A stretch of DNA of 64,000 nt. Origin: Monilinia fructicola. Its lineage: Eukaryota > Ascomycota > Leotiomycetes > Helotiales > Sclerotiniaceae. Made by a program: the position numbers and the translations under genes. Below the pieces are notes generated by a model. It was given only the letters and a program-made list of their open reading frames with translations. It was not told the DNA's origin and did no database searches. Of the stretch, positions 23,918 to 35,901 are shown piece after piece (within the stretch, counting starts at the first letter, position 1; every line of letters begins with the position of its first letter). The DNA lies in assembly GCA_008692225.1 (NCBI GenBank), contig VICG01000006.1:1121501-1185500 (forward strand), read 5' to 3'.

Positions 23918-26900
23918 CTTTGTATCACATTATATCGTATCCCATTACATTACATCATACAACCATCCCATCCCATCCCATCCCATCCCATCCCTCACAC
24001 CCAATCTCTCACACAACACCCAAACACCCAACAACAATACACATACATACATTCATCCGCACCGGACTGGATTGGATTTCCGAGAAATGCAAACACCTCG
24101 CCCCCAGATGGTTGATACTGGACCGTATTAATTATACTGTGTTGAAGAGAATTTTCCTTCGAAAAGTTGGCCCCGGAATGCAAGTGCAAATAAATGCAAG
24201 TGCAAATTCAAATGTCGGGGCCCTTGCATATCGCATCCCAATCGGGTGTCAGGGTCTGGGTCTGGGTCTGGGTTTGGGTTTGGGTTTGGGTTGGGTCATC
24301 TTTGCCCTGATGCTCGGCCACTCATTGGTTTGGTCGGAGGTGGCCCTGGAGATACCTACTGGACAGTGGACTGTCGACAGATAGTAGTAGGTTGCCGACT
24401 TGCACGTTGCTGTTAATGAAGGGAGACTTGAGGGAGGGGGAAAAATGAAACGAGTAGGTAATTAGGTATTTGTTTGTTTGTTTGTTTACTTGTGACTTGT
24501 ACTGACTGCACTTGTTTTGTGATTGATTACGGTATATCTATTACCTACGTGTTACCCACCGGATGGATGTATCATGCATCTTACTCTATACAGTATTGTA
24601 TCTCCGCTGCAATACCAAGTATTATCATTACCAGGCAAGTATTCGCGACTCGGAAAAGACGACATCATCATCCGCGTTGGTCAGGGGAAGGGAAGGGGGG
24701 GGGGGAAGGAGCGCATTTTCGGTCCTCGATCCTCTCCCCCTTCCATCTCTCAAACCTTTCACGCCGGCCAGTTTTACTTTCGGCTTGCTTTGCTTCTTTT
24801 GGAGAGAACTCAGAAACTTTCCAATGTCGAAGTATATTGCAGTGCAGTCGTCCCGGGAACTCTGGCCACGCCGCCGCCAGTGTGACACTGTCACCTTGCG
24901 GAGGGAAAAAGTGTAATATACTGCACTGCAGTCTGTAGTAAACCCCCCTGAAACCCAAGCGGAGAAGGACGCGGAGCTCAGGGCAGGTTCTGTTCTGTTC
25001 TGTACTGTACTGCACTGCATATGGAACGAAGCTAGCTAGCATGCGACTCATACAGTACTGTAAGTACAGTGCAGCACAATTGCTCCGTAGTTGATAGTAC
25101 GCTGGGTAGGTACTCTGGAGGTATAGAGATTGTTAAGAGTCATCTGGAATTAAGTATTAACCTTCTGAAACATACGGAGTAAGTATTGATAAACCCATGG
25201 ACAATCAAAGTGTTCTTATATATATATAAAGATATTAGCCAATATTACAATATACAGTATTACGTATTACGTATTACACTAACTCAAAATTATACAGTAA
25301 GTAGATCGTAAATAAGGTTAGTTAAATAAAAGTATTACGAATTTTCATATACTTGTAGATTCATCTAAAATGCATTTGAAATATATTGATGGAATTACAT
25401 TTTTTTTTGGTTTGGAATTCGGTATATAGTAAGGTCTAAGTTCTATATAATAATAAGTACATCTAGATCTTTAAATTTTCGAGGAGAGCGAAGAATTAAT
25501 TGGGATGGGTAGGAATAATTAAATTTCGAGGGTTGAAAGGTTAAAAGAACAAAGGTGCATGTCCCACGGGTACTTACAATCATCAAAACGATAATAAATT
25601 TATCAAAAATAGCGATATTGAAGGATCTCCCAAAAATATCTTACACTACGTGCCCATTCAACCTCCGTCCGTCCAGGCTCATCAGTGATCACGCACAGCA
25701 CCATGTTGAAACTTGATACACGAAGCGAATGGCTCAGGCAGCTTAGCATACAGTGGGATACGGCTGGGTACTGATGTACTAATGTACTAATGTAATGTAG
25801 GCTCATCACACCCTCTGATGACTCGACGGTCCAGGGAGTGAGGGGGGTGCGCATCTCGGCCACGAGGGACCGTTCCATCCCATAGGCTCTGTCGCCACGC
25901 GCGATGAACCGTCGCACATGCGGGCGGGCGGGCGGCTGGTCGAAGAGGCACTGTATCTTTCTTTGCATCTCTTCATCGGGCCTGCTCGTGAGTCGTGGGT
26001 CGTGGTTGAGGCGCGAGCACGGTCGCCAGCAGGGTCCTCAGGGACATTTTCATGCCCGTGTGGCGGATTCGAATCCTCGATGCACTTTCGCCGTTTGGTC
26101 GTGGGATCGGCGACGTCGTCGAGGCGGCCGTGCCATGGGTGTCTTGGTGATCGGCTGGGGGACTCGAGGAGAGGAGACGTCTTGGATGATCGTGGAGAAC
26201 GCTAGCTGGGAAGGTCGTGGAGCGTGATATCCTGAGGGAGATCGAATCTAGGGATCTTGTTCTGCTAATCCCTTCCCTCCTCCCCCCCTAGATGCTTAGT
26301 GACTTGGAAGTGCAGGAGGCGAGGCCGCCACACGGTGCCACGAGGATCTGGTTACCCCTGTGCTTCGTTCTGTACTGTAATATGGGGTGGATGCCACGGT
26401 TTGGCTGCTGCATCGTTACCTTTTACGTGTCAGGCTACCATTCGGATTTGAATGCGGGTTTGATCACCGCGCATACAGACCATGCGCTCCGCAAGCAGAT
26501 GCGGTTCTGCAGACATGATTGAAATTTGACATCGATGAGCTTGCTGTTCGCTGGGGAAAGATGTGAAGATTAAGATTGATGATGATGATGCGCTTCGTTT
26601 AATGGACGGATGATGATGATGATGGATGAATGAATGGATGAATGAATGAATACATGGAAATTCCTCCATTCAATTAACGAATCACCGACTAAATAAATGC
26701 GGGCTTATTGCTTTCTTTCATATCGGCTAGTATAGTTTACCACAGCAAGCAATCAATAAAGTCAATGGGAGACAAGGGGCTAGGGAGTGAGACTTGAATT
26801 ATTATACAGTATACGGTATATCCCTATAGCATGATTGGCTTCCTTGGCTTCCTTGGCTTGCTTGAGATGTGAAGATTAAGCACCCAACACAGTCAAGCAA

Positions 26901-27762
26901 CACCCGCAGCCTATCCCCCAGACGAAGGGTCATTCTTCCAAGAAAGAGGGTGACGATACGAATGGAAGGCATCGCCAGAAGCTTGCTATCTGTCGGGAGG
27001 CGTGCTAGGTCCTTCCTGAGTCTTAGGGGGGAGGGGATAGACCAGACGGCCCCGGGACTATCGACATACGGGGATGATAACCTACTTACTGTACATGTAC
27101 TAACCGCGCCTGGGGAAAGATGGATGAACCCAACATGGACGTAGCGCCTGCCTGCCTGGCTGTGTTCGAACTTAGCTCGCCATTCACTACTGTACGCTGT
27201 ACGTACGCTGTCCGGAGGGTTAAGTGTGAATCTGGATGATGGATGCATGAATATCCCTGGAAGTTGGAGAGAAGAAAAATACAAGGATGATACCAGGTGT
27301 GCTGTAGATGAGTTGCTTGCCTTGATCCTGCGTACGTCTTTCTCTTCTGTCATCGTCATCCGAAGAAGAGAGATATCGATCTTATGGTTGGTAGGTAGGT
27401 AGGTAGGTAGGTACTCGGTCGGTACTTGGGTACCGTAAGATTAGAGTACGTAGGTAGCTTGTTATACTTTAGCTAATGGCGTATGTTGTCTACAAGTATT
27501 TATCTCTCCTCTCCTCGTCCGATATAGTATAATGTTTTAAGAACCACATCCGCATAAGAATCGACAATTGATGCAAGGATTCGACATTTGATGATTGATG
27601 AATTGACAGTTGATCTCTTCTTTCTTCTTAGTTTTTGTAGAATGGTCGAAGAACCTTGCAAGGCCTTATGAGAGAAGACGATATCCGTAGGTACGGAGTA
27701 TGGATAGATGGGATGGATATACAAATGGTTACAATACTTTCCAAGGTTATTAGCACCCTATA

Positions 27763-27833
27763 TATGTTATGCTATGTTATGCTATGTTATGCTATGTTAT
27801 GCTATGTTATGCTATTTTATGCTATTTTATGCT
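27763..27833. repeat. (TATGTTATGC)n 10-bp tandem repeat
   Basis: About seven copies of a TATG(T/C)TATGC-type decamer; the last copies carry TTTT in place of TGTT. Not coding. Confidence 0.9.
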
Positions 27834-28129
27834 ACATAATACCATGTTATGCTGTGGATGTTATTCCATCTCCTCTCCGCTCTGTCCATCCATGATAATT
27901 ACCATCTACCTGTGCACCAGGACGATCAGATAAACCCAATGACCGATGCATGAATACCTAAAAGTACCGAATACAGAATCGCCAATTGGACGAATGGTTC
28001 CTGACCCTTTTGTTACAATACTCCGTACGGAGGATAGAACCAAGGTTGGTGTAGAGTAAGGAAACCCCCCCTGCGCCCCCCAAAAAGATCTAGATCTGGG
28101 AAGAAATATGATGGTTAATTGTTTGATTA

Positions 28130-28538
28130 GAGACATTTAGCCAGTTTTCATTTTCATTTTCATAGTTTATATAATAGGCATAGTCTATGAATATGAAAAT
28201 CCTATTAAAAGGCATTTAGCTACTATTCATATTTCTCAGATTAGCGAGATTATAAATGGTCTAGTATTCTATACAAGCGGATTCATGAATAGGCTAGATT
28301 GCATTAGAATTACTAGTAATTCTAATATAGGTATATATCTTCAAGATTATCGCCCGTTTTGGCTATATTAGGTTAATTTGATGAAAATGAAAATTCCACT
28401 TTATATTCATCGAAATGGATGAATATGAAGTGGGTCAAAGGATTTCATAGTTGCCCTTTTGGGATTCGTTTTAACAGTGGATCGATCGCTATTATGAATT
28501 CCCTTATTCGAAACTTTTAATAGTTACCTAAATGTCTC
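28130..28538. mobile_element. Probable short TA-flanked MITE
   Basis: GAGACATTTAG at 28130-28140 has a perfect inverted copy CTAAATGTCTC at 28528-28538, and TA flanks both ends (28128-28129, 28539-28540). The 409-bp interior is AT-rich, non-coding and bears ATTTTCATTTTCAT and GAATATGAA words in both orientations. The short 11-bp terminal repeat makes this less certain than the element at 12129-12460; the two share no sequence. Confidence 0.55.
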
Positions 28539-30029
28539 TATTGATTGATGAATCGTGGAATAATATCAAACCCTGACTTTTCTTCTACAGTACGACACTC
28601 CGAATCCCGATATATCAAGAGATTCCAAAATTGATCAGCTCGTGCTTGAATACTAGTTGGTACCTAGGTAGTGTAGTACAGTACTATACAGGACTAGGTG
28701 TTATTATTGAATCCATGGATAATTGCGTGGGTACTACTGTGGTAAGGAAATAATACAGTAAGTGAGTAATTATGGTACCGTCGGGTTCTTTACGTGTGGG
28801 GTTTGATCTCTGTCGGTGGGTTGAACTTGAGCCCTTGTGGGTTGGATTTATGGATATCGAAATGGCAAGTGCCGGCCCGGTAGCTAGATCAAGGGCAAGA
28901 TCAAAGATTGAGATTGAGATCAAGCGGGAGGTCAAGATCAAGGGAGATGGAGAAGAAACACGGAAAAGAAAAGGATTGCTTCCTTCGGCCATTGATCCTG
29001 TAACCTGTCTGCTGACTTAACCGCAACGTTTGACCGTTTGAAGACGATGGTTTATTCGTCTTATACTAGTCCGTGGTATTCATGAATGGCTTGTGTGATT
29101 TGACTGGAGGATGAAGAATGACTAGTATCATAGTATGACACTTATTTTCACTTGCCTTCACTTGCCTTACCGTAACTGTAACCGTGTACGCGGAATCAGT
29201 GAATCAAGTGAAAGAAGGGAGAAAGAAGAAAGGAGAAAGGAGAGAATTCATCAAAGGCTTTCTCCGTATCCGTACCGAGCGCTTACCTCCAGCTAGTACT
29301 TATATGGAGAGTAGAACTACGGAGGATCGAGTAAGTAGCTGTACGTATAAAGTAGAATGTAGGTTAATTGCCAGTCCATCCGTAACAAACAAGTACAGTC
29401 TCTGATTGGGAAGTTCAAGTAGGGACCTAGTATGTAGAATCTAAATAGACGTAAGTAGGCAGGATCGAGCTATCGAGGACCTCCAGCTAGTCGGCATTGA
29501 GTATTGTGGCCATCAGGTACTAGGTAGGTATGAGAGAACGACCAGGTAGCGGTAAGCCCTCCCTCCGTACATACAACAATACAACAATACAACATAAGAT
29601 CTGACATTCATCCATACATATAATATATATCTACTTGCCTACCGACCGACCGGCCGACCTTGGTAATAGATGAGAAATGAGGTATCCAGATTGCATTTGC
29701 TGTATGTGGCTTTGTACCTACATGATGCTTATATAGTACATGCTACATGCTGCATGCTACATATTACATACCTAGGTATTACATACTACATAGTAACTTA
29801 CATCGTACGTTGTATCGTACATCTCCTCTGCACATAACATAAAACATTACAAAGTTACAACTACCTATATCCATATACAGTAAGGTTACAAATATGAGAA
29901 AACTAAAAAAGATCAAAAAGAAGAATGAGGAGAAAAGAACAAGAAGAAAGTTGGCTGAGTAGTAAGGTCAGATTGGCAAGAATTCAAGACTTGATGGGAT
30001 GATTAAACCTTCTTCCTTTCTCTTTTCCC

Positions 30030-30063
<34 letters not shown>

Positions 30064-30390
30064 CTCTTCCTCCATTTACAAACCATATCGTCTCTTGTTT
30101 TTGTTTCTTTAAATAATCCACTTGGGCATACAAAATTCCCTTCAGCCACACATCCAGACCAGACCTGACCAGACCAGGTCCCCTATCAACAGAGAGAAGA
30201 GACAGAAGAGACAGAATAAACTGACTGGCCGATGGATTATCTGATACAATAATACAATACAATACCTACAGTACGTTACAATATAATATTAAAAAAAAAA
30301 AAGAAAAAACTCTCCTTTCCATTCATCTTTTGATCATCTCATCTTACCCCGTCCTATCCCATCTCATCCCATCGGTCATCCCTCATCCCA

Positions 30391-30438
30391 CTTCATCTCA
30401 TCTCATCTCATCTCATCTCATCTCATCCCATCCCATCC
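30391..30438. repeat. (CATCT)n / (CATCC)n microsatellite
   Basis: Pentanucleotide CATCT units passing into CATCC units. Part of the pyrimidine-rich tract that extends upstream of the gene at 31780. Confidence 0.85.
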
Positions 30439-30634
30439 TAATCACAATCCTATCCCATCTGGGCAATTCCAATTTCTATCCCTCTCCAGGGCTTTTCCCC
30501 ATCACCTGGGTGGGCACTTGCAAAAGAAAAAAAAGAAAGGAAGGAAGAGGGAAGAAGGAAGGGGGAAAAACCACCTCCCTTGGAAAAGAATTCGGTCCCT
30601 TCTCATATCTCATACTACATACGTTATTCACATT

Positions 30635-30703
30635 CACACTCTCACTTACACACACACTCACACTCACACTCACACTTACACTCACACTCGCACTCACTTC
30701 TTC
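30635..30703. repeat. (CACACT)n microsatellite
   Basis: Imperfect hexanucleotide CACACT/CACTTA units, about eleven. Translates to His/Ser/Thr repeats in one frame, without other coding evidence. Confidence 0.85.
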
Positions 30704-30922
30704 CACACTTATTGAATTATTACTTACACCCATCCGTCTCGTACATCTCCACTTCCTCACTCGCTCCCTCGTGCACCCACCCCACACATCCATCCATCCA
30801 CCCATCCTCACACCCACACCCACACATACCAAACATCAACGAACCAACGAACCAACAACCCAACCAACCACAACTTCTCATCCAAATTTTATCATCCTTC
30901 TCCCTTACTTTCCCAATTAGAA

Positions 30923-30990
30923 GAATTCCAATTCCAATTCCAATTCCAACTCCAATCCCAATCCCAATCCCAATTCCATTTTCAATTACG
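30923..30990. repeat. (CAATTC)n / (CAATCC)n microsatellite
   Basis: About ten hexanucleotide units shifting from CAATTC to CAATCC. The encoded Ile-Pro repeat in one frame is an artefact. Confidence 0.85.
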
Positions 30991-31304
30991 ATACGGCATA
31001 CCATATCGAATCATCTACACTTACCACTACCTAGGTACACACCTGGGCAGTACTTACAATTGACATTCCCTCAGATATCCGAATTCCCCGAATTGTATCA
31101 AGAACCATTTCGATCTTTGTATTCGAGCATCCATTTCATAACTATCTATTCACCAACCTACCGACCGTCCCTCACCTTTCGCCTTCCCTGTCTGGCTTAT
31201 ATCATTTTATTCATCGTGTTGCCGTTCGAACTTATTATACACTTACCACATCCATACATACACATACCAATATCCAATACACACATACTATACACATACT
31301 CCGT

Positions 31305-31325
31305 ACACATACATACATACATACA

Positions 31326-31359
<34 letters not shown>

Positions 31360-31417
31360 CATACCTCCAGCTAGGTACACACACACACACACACATACAC
31401 ATACACACACACACACT
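31305..31417. repeat. (CATA)n and (CA)n microsatellites
   Basis: Tetranucleotide CATA run 31305-31364, then after CTCCAGCTAGG a CA dinucleotide run 31375-31417. Located about 360-470 bp upstream of the start at 31780. Confidence 0.95.
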
Positions 31418-31779
31418 TGAGAAGTCAATATCATCCCAAAATAGCTCCATCGCCTACGCATATTTTGAATGAACGTCATGCAAACACAAACGCGATCCAC
31501 TTTCACAAATCAATTTTCTATTTATTAACTTGCGACAAGGAAGGACCTCGTGGGGTTTTAAAACGTTTTTTATCGTTCGCTCAAACTTAAAATTTGGTCG
31601 AGATTTTTCAATTAATATGGCCATGGTCCACGCGTGCAGACACTAGATCGAATCCTTGAAGCTCCTTGAAGGTTTGTGCGGTTCTTGACACAAAGTATAT
31701 TATCTCCTCACTCTCAGTGCCAACCTCGTAAATATTGAGAGGGGGGCATAATATCTGTCTTATACATATCGATGGAAAG

Positions 31780-34248
31780 ATGGGTATGTGGCCGTTCCGT
31801 TGGAAAAGTACTCGCAGAGTGTCGCGCAGTGGGGCCAGCCATTCTCGCTCCGAAGACTCAACCATGCACAATGCTAGCACACAGCGGGACCCTGGAAGGC
31901 ATGATGCATCCGAATTAAACCCTTCGTCAGTCATCGAGAGAAGGAGGAGCCGAAGGGATGCTCATAGAAGAAGAAAATCCTCGAGGGAATCGAAAAAATT
32001 ACAAAAGCCTGAGAGGCAAAGAACTTATAGTTTTTCTCCTGGTCGAAACGATAGCATACGCGTGCCTCCTCGAGACACGCATAGACCTCCCGTTCCTCCC
32101 TTACCTTCAGACGCTCGAGACGGAGAAGACACAACAATTGGGGTTACAGGTCAACCGGCCGAGGGTTTACATGATTGGCAGAGGGTGCCAACATTACATA
32201 AAAGAGGTGCTGCGGAACTTTCAAGGCCGAAGTCGAGTAAGAAGCGCAAGGAAGAAATCAACAGGGAGGAGGAAATTAAAGCCATGGTTCCTTGTATACC
32301 CAGTCGACCGGCCGTCGATGCCTCATCTTCTGGTCGTCCATTGAAGAGAGACAGCAAGAGGATGCGCACGGGTTTGAAAGGAAATCTACAGAATCCCCAT
32401 TCCGATATTTCGTTACCAACGGTGGATTCGATGCGATCTTCACTATCCTCAAATTCCATACATCAAACATCATGGAGAATCTCGGCTTTGGACTCATTGG
32501 CACCGCGGCCTACCATTCGACATTCCGAAAACCCTCGATATGCGCCTGGTGCCACGGGATTTGGCTCGGATCGATCAGAATCGCAGAGACGACGTATTTT
32601 CGATCGCATCCATATTCCAGAAGAAGTCCTCAAGGCAAACAAGAGAATTGATGAACTCGCCGATGATCTGGACGCGCGAGAGCTGCGAGAGCTCATGGAA
32701 AGAGATCAAAAGAGGCGAGAGAGGAAGAAGACTGCCGAGAAGTTGAAGGCAGAGAGAAGGATCGCCAAAAGGCAAGAGAAACAAAAGGCAGAGGAAGCGG
32801 CAGCAGCTCGATATGGCACGCCACCTCCAGAGAACATGGAGAGGGGGGTTCTGGGGAGAGACGTCGTAGGCTTGGGTATTGGAACTTCTGCCGTCACAAC
32901 ATCAAGCAAGAGAAGAGGATCGGATGCTCGGGACTCTGGCCGAGGAAAGCGACCTGCGGAAGCCTTCTTGGAAGATTCTCCCACGCACGAAGCTCCGTTT
33001 GTCGATGAGAACCTCACCCCTTCTTCAGAACGTTCCGAGCCATTCTTGGGAACTGCGCAGGTCAGCACTATTGGTAAAGCTAACATTTCACCACCCGCTT
33101 CACCACGCGGCTACGTTCGAGGACCATCGAATATGTCACAAGTGATGAACTTGGACAAGTCTCGGACGCCTTCACCAGCTAAGAAACAACGGGTGGAAAC
33201 AGAACCTGCCAAACAGCCTGTGGAAGCCAAAATCTCTCAGTCGTGGAAATCATTCTTCCGACGGAACAAGAGACTGAGCAGAGCTTCGACACCATCCTTC
33301 TCCAACACGTCGCGGGAAACAGTACAAACTGGACCCCCGCCCCATCTGGGGTATGCACCAATGGTTCGACAGACATCAAACATTCCCAAACGAACAATGT
33401 CGAAGTTTAGGGAAGATTTACCTGAACTTCCCATTTCACCACCAGACTCTCGAGTTCAATCCCCCGAAACCGATGTCGTGCCCCCGATACGAACGGATTA
33501 TCTCGACAAGAGAGCTAGCGTACGAAGATCCCTCGAAGAGCAACGAAGACACGATACTCCAATGAGTGTTATGCGTTTGCGAGATAGTACACCTACCAGC
33601 GGTCACAGGTCAACAGACGTACCTTCACCTGAACCACCTACTATCCTTTCACAATCCCTTGCATCGATCGATTCCGAGGGGTCGTGGCTTTCTGGCAAGA
33701 AAACAAATTCAAAACGAGGATCTGCACAGATGACATTAGCGCCACTACGTGATTCCGCAAGCTCTTTACACCAGCGCTACAAGGAATTATCAGAGTCTTC
33801 TGAGGAACTTGGAATTGCTGAAGATGAATACTTCAGTCGTATTACACCGGGTCCTGAGGAGGAAAACATGACGAAACGTCAATCTACGGGTCTTCCCATG
33901 GCATCTAGCGATGAGGAAGACGGAGGTAGCATCAAGCAAAGCCCGATTCACGAAGAGAAGACAACATGGGGAGCTGTGGCGAGACACCCCACAGTGGTTC
34001 ACCGTGAGCGAGCAAATTCCCGCTCGGGACTGTTGGACGAGACTGCTGAAGATTCTGCGGGTTACCGAAGAAGTATTAGCTATCAAGCCGAACTCGTCAA
34101 CGAGGATAGCCCTGATATTAGCAGAGCTACGAGTGTCGACTTTGGTCATGTCAGAAAAGTCAGTGCTGGTAGTGCAAGACTGCTTGACGTGAAGCCAAGG
34201 GCTTCAGGAGAGGGTGAACAGGCGAGTGTGGGTCATGGTGATTTGTAG
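31780..34248 (+). CDS. Large disordered coiled-coil protein, function unknown
   Basis: One intronless frame of 822 codons from the ATG at 31780 (MGMWPFRWK); a second ATG is at 31786. The open frame extends upstream to 31735 only through a TTG, so I do not start there. The protein is rich in Ser, Arg, Glu and Pro and largely disordered: an Arg/Ser basic block (ERRRSRRDAHRRRKSSRES, about 50-70), a long charged helix about residues 285-350 (KANKRIDELADDLDARELRE then RKKTAEKLKAERR) likely to form a coiled coil, GVLGRDVVGLGIGTSA, a basic motif SWKSFFRRNKRLSRASTPSF, and many SP/TP sites. No enzyme domain. It resembles conserved but uncharacterised ascomycete Ser-rich proteins; regulation by phosphorylation is an inference. 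Confidence 0.8.
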   Translation: MGMWPFRWKSTRRVSRSGASHSRSEDSTMHNASTQRDPGRHDASELNPSSVIERRRSRRDAHRRRKSSRESKKLQKPERQRTYSFSPGRNDSIRVPPRDTHRPPVPPLPSDARDGEDTTIGVTGQPAEGLHDWQRVPTLHKRGAAELSRPKSSKKRKEEINREEEIKAMVPCIPSRPAVDASSSGRPLKRDSKRMRTGLKGNLQNPHSDISLPTVDSMRSSLSSNSIHQTSWRISALDSLAPRPTIRHSENPRYAPGATGFGSDRSESQRRRIFDRIHIPEEVLKANKRIDELADDLDARELRELMERDQKRRERKKTAEKLKAERRIAKRQEKQKAEEAAAARYGTPPPENMERGVLGRDVVGLGIGTSAVTTSSKRRGSDARDSGRGKRPAEAFLEDSPTHEAPFVDENLTPSSERSEPFLGTAQVSTIGKANISPPASPRGYVRGPSNMSQVMNLDKSRTPSPAKKQRVETEPAKQPVEAKISQSWKSFFRRNKRLSRASTPSFSNTSRETVQTGPPPHLGYAPMVRQTSNIPKRTMSKFREDLPELPISPPDSRVQSPETDVVPPIRTDYLDKRASVRRSLEEQRRHDTPMSVMRLRDSTPTSGHRSTDVPSPEPPTILSQSLASIDSEGSWLSGKKTNSKRGSAQMTLAPLRDSASSLHQRYKELSESSEELGIAEDEYFSRITPGPEEENMTKRQSTGLPMASSDEEDGGSIKQSPIHEEKTTWGAVARHPTVVHRERANSRSGLLDETAEDSAGYRRSISYQAELVNEDSPDISRATSVDFGHVRKVSAGSARLLDVKPRASGEGEQASVGHGDL

Positions 34249-35104
34249 GGTCTCGGATGGTGAAAGTGTAGGGATTTTCGAGGACAATATGACAATACGA
34301 GACGAGCATTACCTTCTTTTGACTATTTCATTTCAACAATATTTTTGTCAATATCGACACTTACGCTCATTACCGCTTTTCTTTTGTCAGCATTCGCTCA
34401 TTAAGCCATTTCTTTATAAGATGGTTCCATTCGATCCAAGAAAAAAAAAACTTCACAAAAAAAAAGCTTCAACCCGATCATCGTCATTGTCCAAGATATC
34501 CTTATTCTGTATACCAACTATCGATTCCACAACATCAATCAATACTCGCTCTGTACTTTCACTCTCTAATCGATATTTCACGGGTTCACGACAAAAAATT
34601 TCCTTTTGCCTTTTTTGCTTTTTTTCGGTTTCATAATGAATTGATATCCCCAATAGCACATAGATTTTCTGCTTTTTTTGCTCTCGATATTTTTCAAACC
34701 TATTCTCCAGCGTGTATCTGAAATAAGGGCTTGAAAAAAAATGGATGCTTCGGGGGAGTGAAGGGTCTTTTAAAAATTATGACGGCGTCACTCCTTTTTT
34801 TATATCCCCGGGAGTTGGTTTTTGGGCGAGGAAAGGGAATGGAAGGGGAGGGAAAATATGTAATGTTACTTCTTAAGGCAAAAAACCGAAGAGAATGGGA
34901 GGATGAGAAAGGGAGAGAGAGAGAGCAGGGCTCTTTGGGGGATCAAATTTGGAAGATGAAGTGAAAGATATAGTATTTAGTAATGGCTATTTTAGCTTCT
35001 CTTAATTTTCTCGACGCAGACACAGATGAGTGAGACATTAGAATTTTTGATATTTTTGTGACGGGAGATTCAGATGCTTAGATACGGTGTGGGATGAGTG
35101 TTGG

Positions 35105-35200
35105 TGTGGTGATGGTGATGATGATGGTGATGGTGATGGTGGTTGAAAAAAGGAGGAGGGAGGAGGGAGGAGGGAGGAGAGGAGGGAGGAGAGAGGAGAA
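35105..35200. repeat. GGTGAT then GGGAGGA purine-rich tandem repeats
   Basis: Hexanucleotide GGTGAT copies to about 35140, then a GGAGGGA run. All G-runs are on the plus strand. Confidence 0.85.
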
Positions 35201-35504
35201 AGTGAGACAAGACAAGACAAGAGAAGAAAAGAGAAGACAAAAAGATAAGTGAAAATAGTTCAACGTTGATACCCTCCCTCCCTTACCGCCTTAGTAGTTA
35301 GTTAGTAGATGATGTAATTGTAATGGTAATGTTAATCGTAACTTTAACTTTAACTGTAACTGAAAGGTACGAAAGGTACAAAAGGTACAAAAGGTACGAA
35401 AAGTTTAAATCAAAGAAAGATATAAACGAGAGAGGATAAAGATCCCCCCCTTTCTTTCCTTCCTTCCTTTTTTCCTTCCTTTCTTTCTTCCTCTGTTGTC
35501 TGTC

Positions 35505-35550
35505 TATCTATCTATCTATCTGTCTGTCTATCTATCTATCTATCTATCTG
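35505..35550. repeat. (CTAT)n/(CTGT)n microsatellite
   Basis: Tetranucleotide run of CTAT with interspersed CTGT units, between CCTT-rich and poly-C stretches. Confidence 0.9.
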
Positions 35551-35689
35551 TCCCCCCCTCACTCACCTGCTGCTTTATCCTTTTGTGCTGGTTGGTTGGT
35601 TAATGGAAAGGGGTGATGTCATCGGTGGTGGTGGGGGTGGTGGGGGGGTGAGGGGGTGATTAAGGAGGGGGAAGGGAGGGGGGAGGGTT

Positions 35690-35745
35690 GCTTGATTGAT
35701 TGCTTGATTGCTTGCTTGATTGATTGCTTGATTGCTTGGCTGCTT
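35690..35745. repeat. (TTGATTGC)n octamer repeat
   Basis: About seven variants of TTGATTGCTTGC. Open in several frames as Cys/Leu/Ile repeats; not a gene. Confidence 0.85.
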
Positions 35746-35847
35746 GCTTATATATCCTTCGAGGAGGCGAAGGGGCGGTGGAAGATGAAGGGATGGCATG
35801 GGATGGCATGGTATTTGTTCTTTTTGGTTTTAATTTTGGTGTGGCGG

Positions 35848-35901
35848 TGGTGCTGGTGCTGGTGCTGGTGCTGGTGCTGGTGCTGGTGCTGGTGCTGGTG
35901 C
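35848..35901. repeat. (GGTGCT)n, nine units
   Basis: Nearly perfect hexanucleotide tract. It would encode Val-Leu or Gly-Ala in plus frames and Gln-His on the minus strand, but the frames carry no other coding signal. Confidence 0.95.

Larger units (their letters stand above)
20514..31779. other. 11-kb gene-poor, microsatellite-rich region
   Basis: No frame here has a recognisable domain, and the longer ones are translations of simple repeats. It alternates between G-rich (21480-22000), GC-richer (22.0-23.4 kb, 25.8-26.3 kb) and AT-rich blocks (25.1-25.6 kb). Besides repeats listed separately there are: C14 at 21351-21364, GGGTYT units 24250-24293, TTTG units near 24470-24488, GAT/ATGA units 26571-26650, CCTTGGCTT copies near 26840-26865, GGTA units 27388-27413, CATGCTA words near 29745-29760, CTT units 30035-30058, and a CT/CA-rich run to 31.5 kb upstream of the next gene. 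Unspliced long non-coding RNA or long 5' leaders are possible but unsupported. Confidence 0.6.

Noticed and set aside
24250..24293. GGGTTT/GGGTCT run considered as telomeric
   Set aside because: Not the TTAGGG unit of filamentous ascomycetes, short, and located internally among other microsatellites.
23636..24384. Long open frames of 145-231 codons (CIVLY repeats)
   Set aside because: They are translations of the TATTG microsatellite, open in all frames because the unit lacks stops.
30330..31374. Frames of 196 and 264 codons rich in Ser/His/Thr/Pro
   Set aside because: Made of CATCT, CACACT, CAATTC and CATA repeats, without domains or splice pattern.
31931..33145. Many frames of 60-128 codons inside the disordered-protein gene
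   Set aside because: Other-frame shadows of the 822-codon frame.
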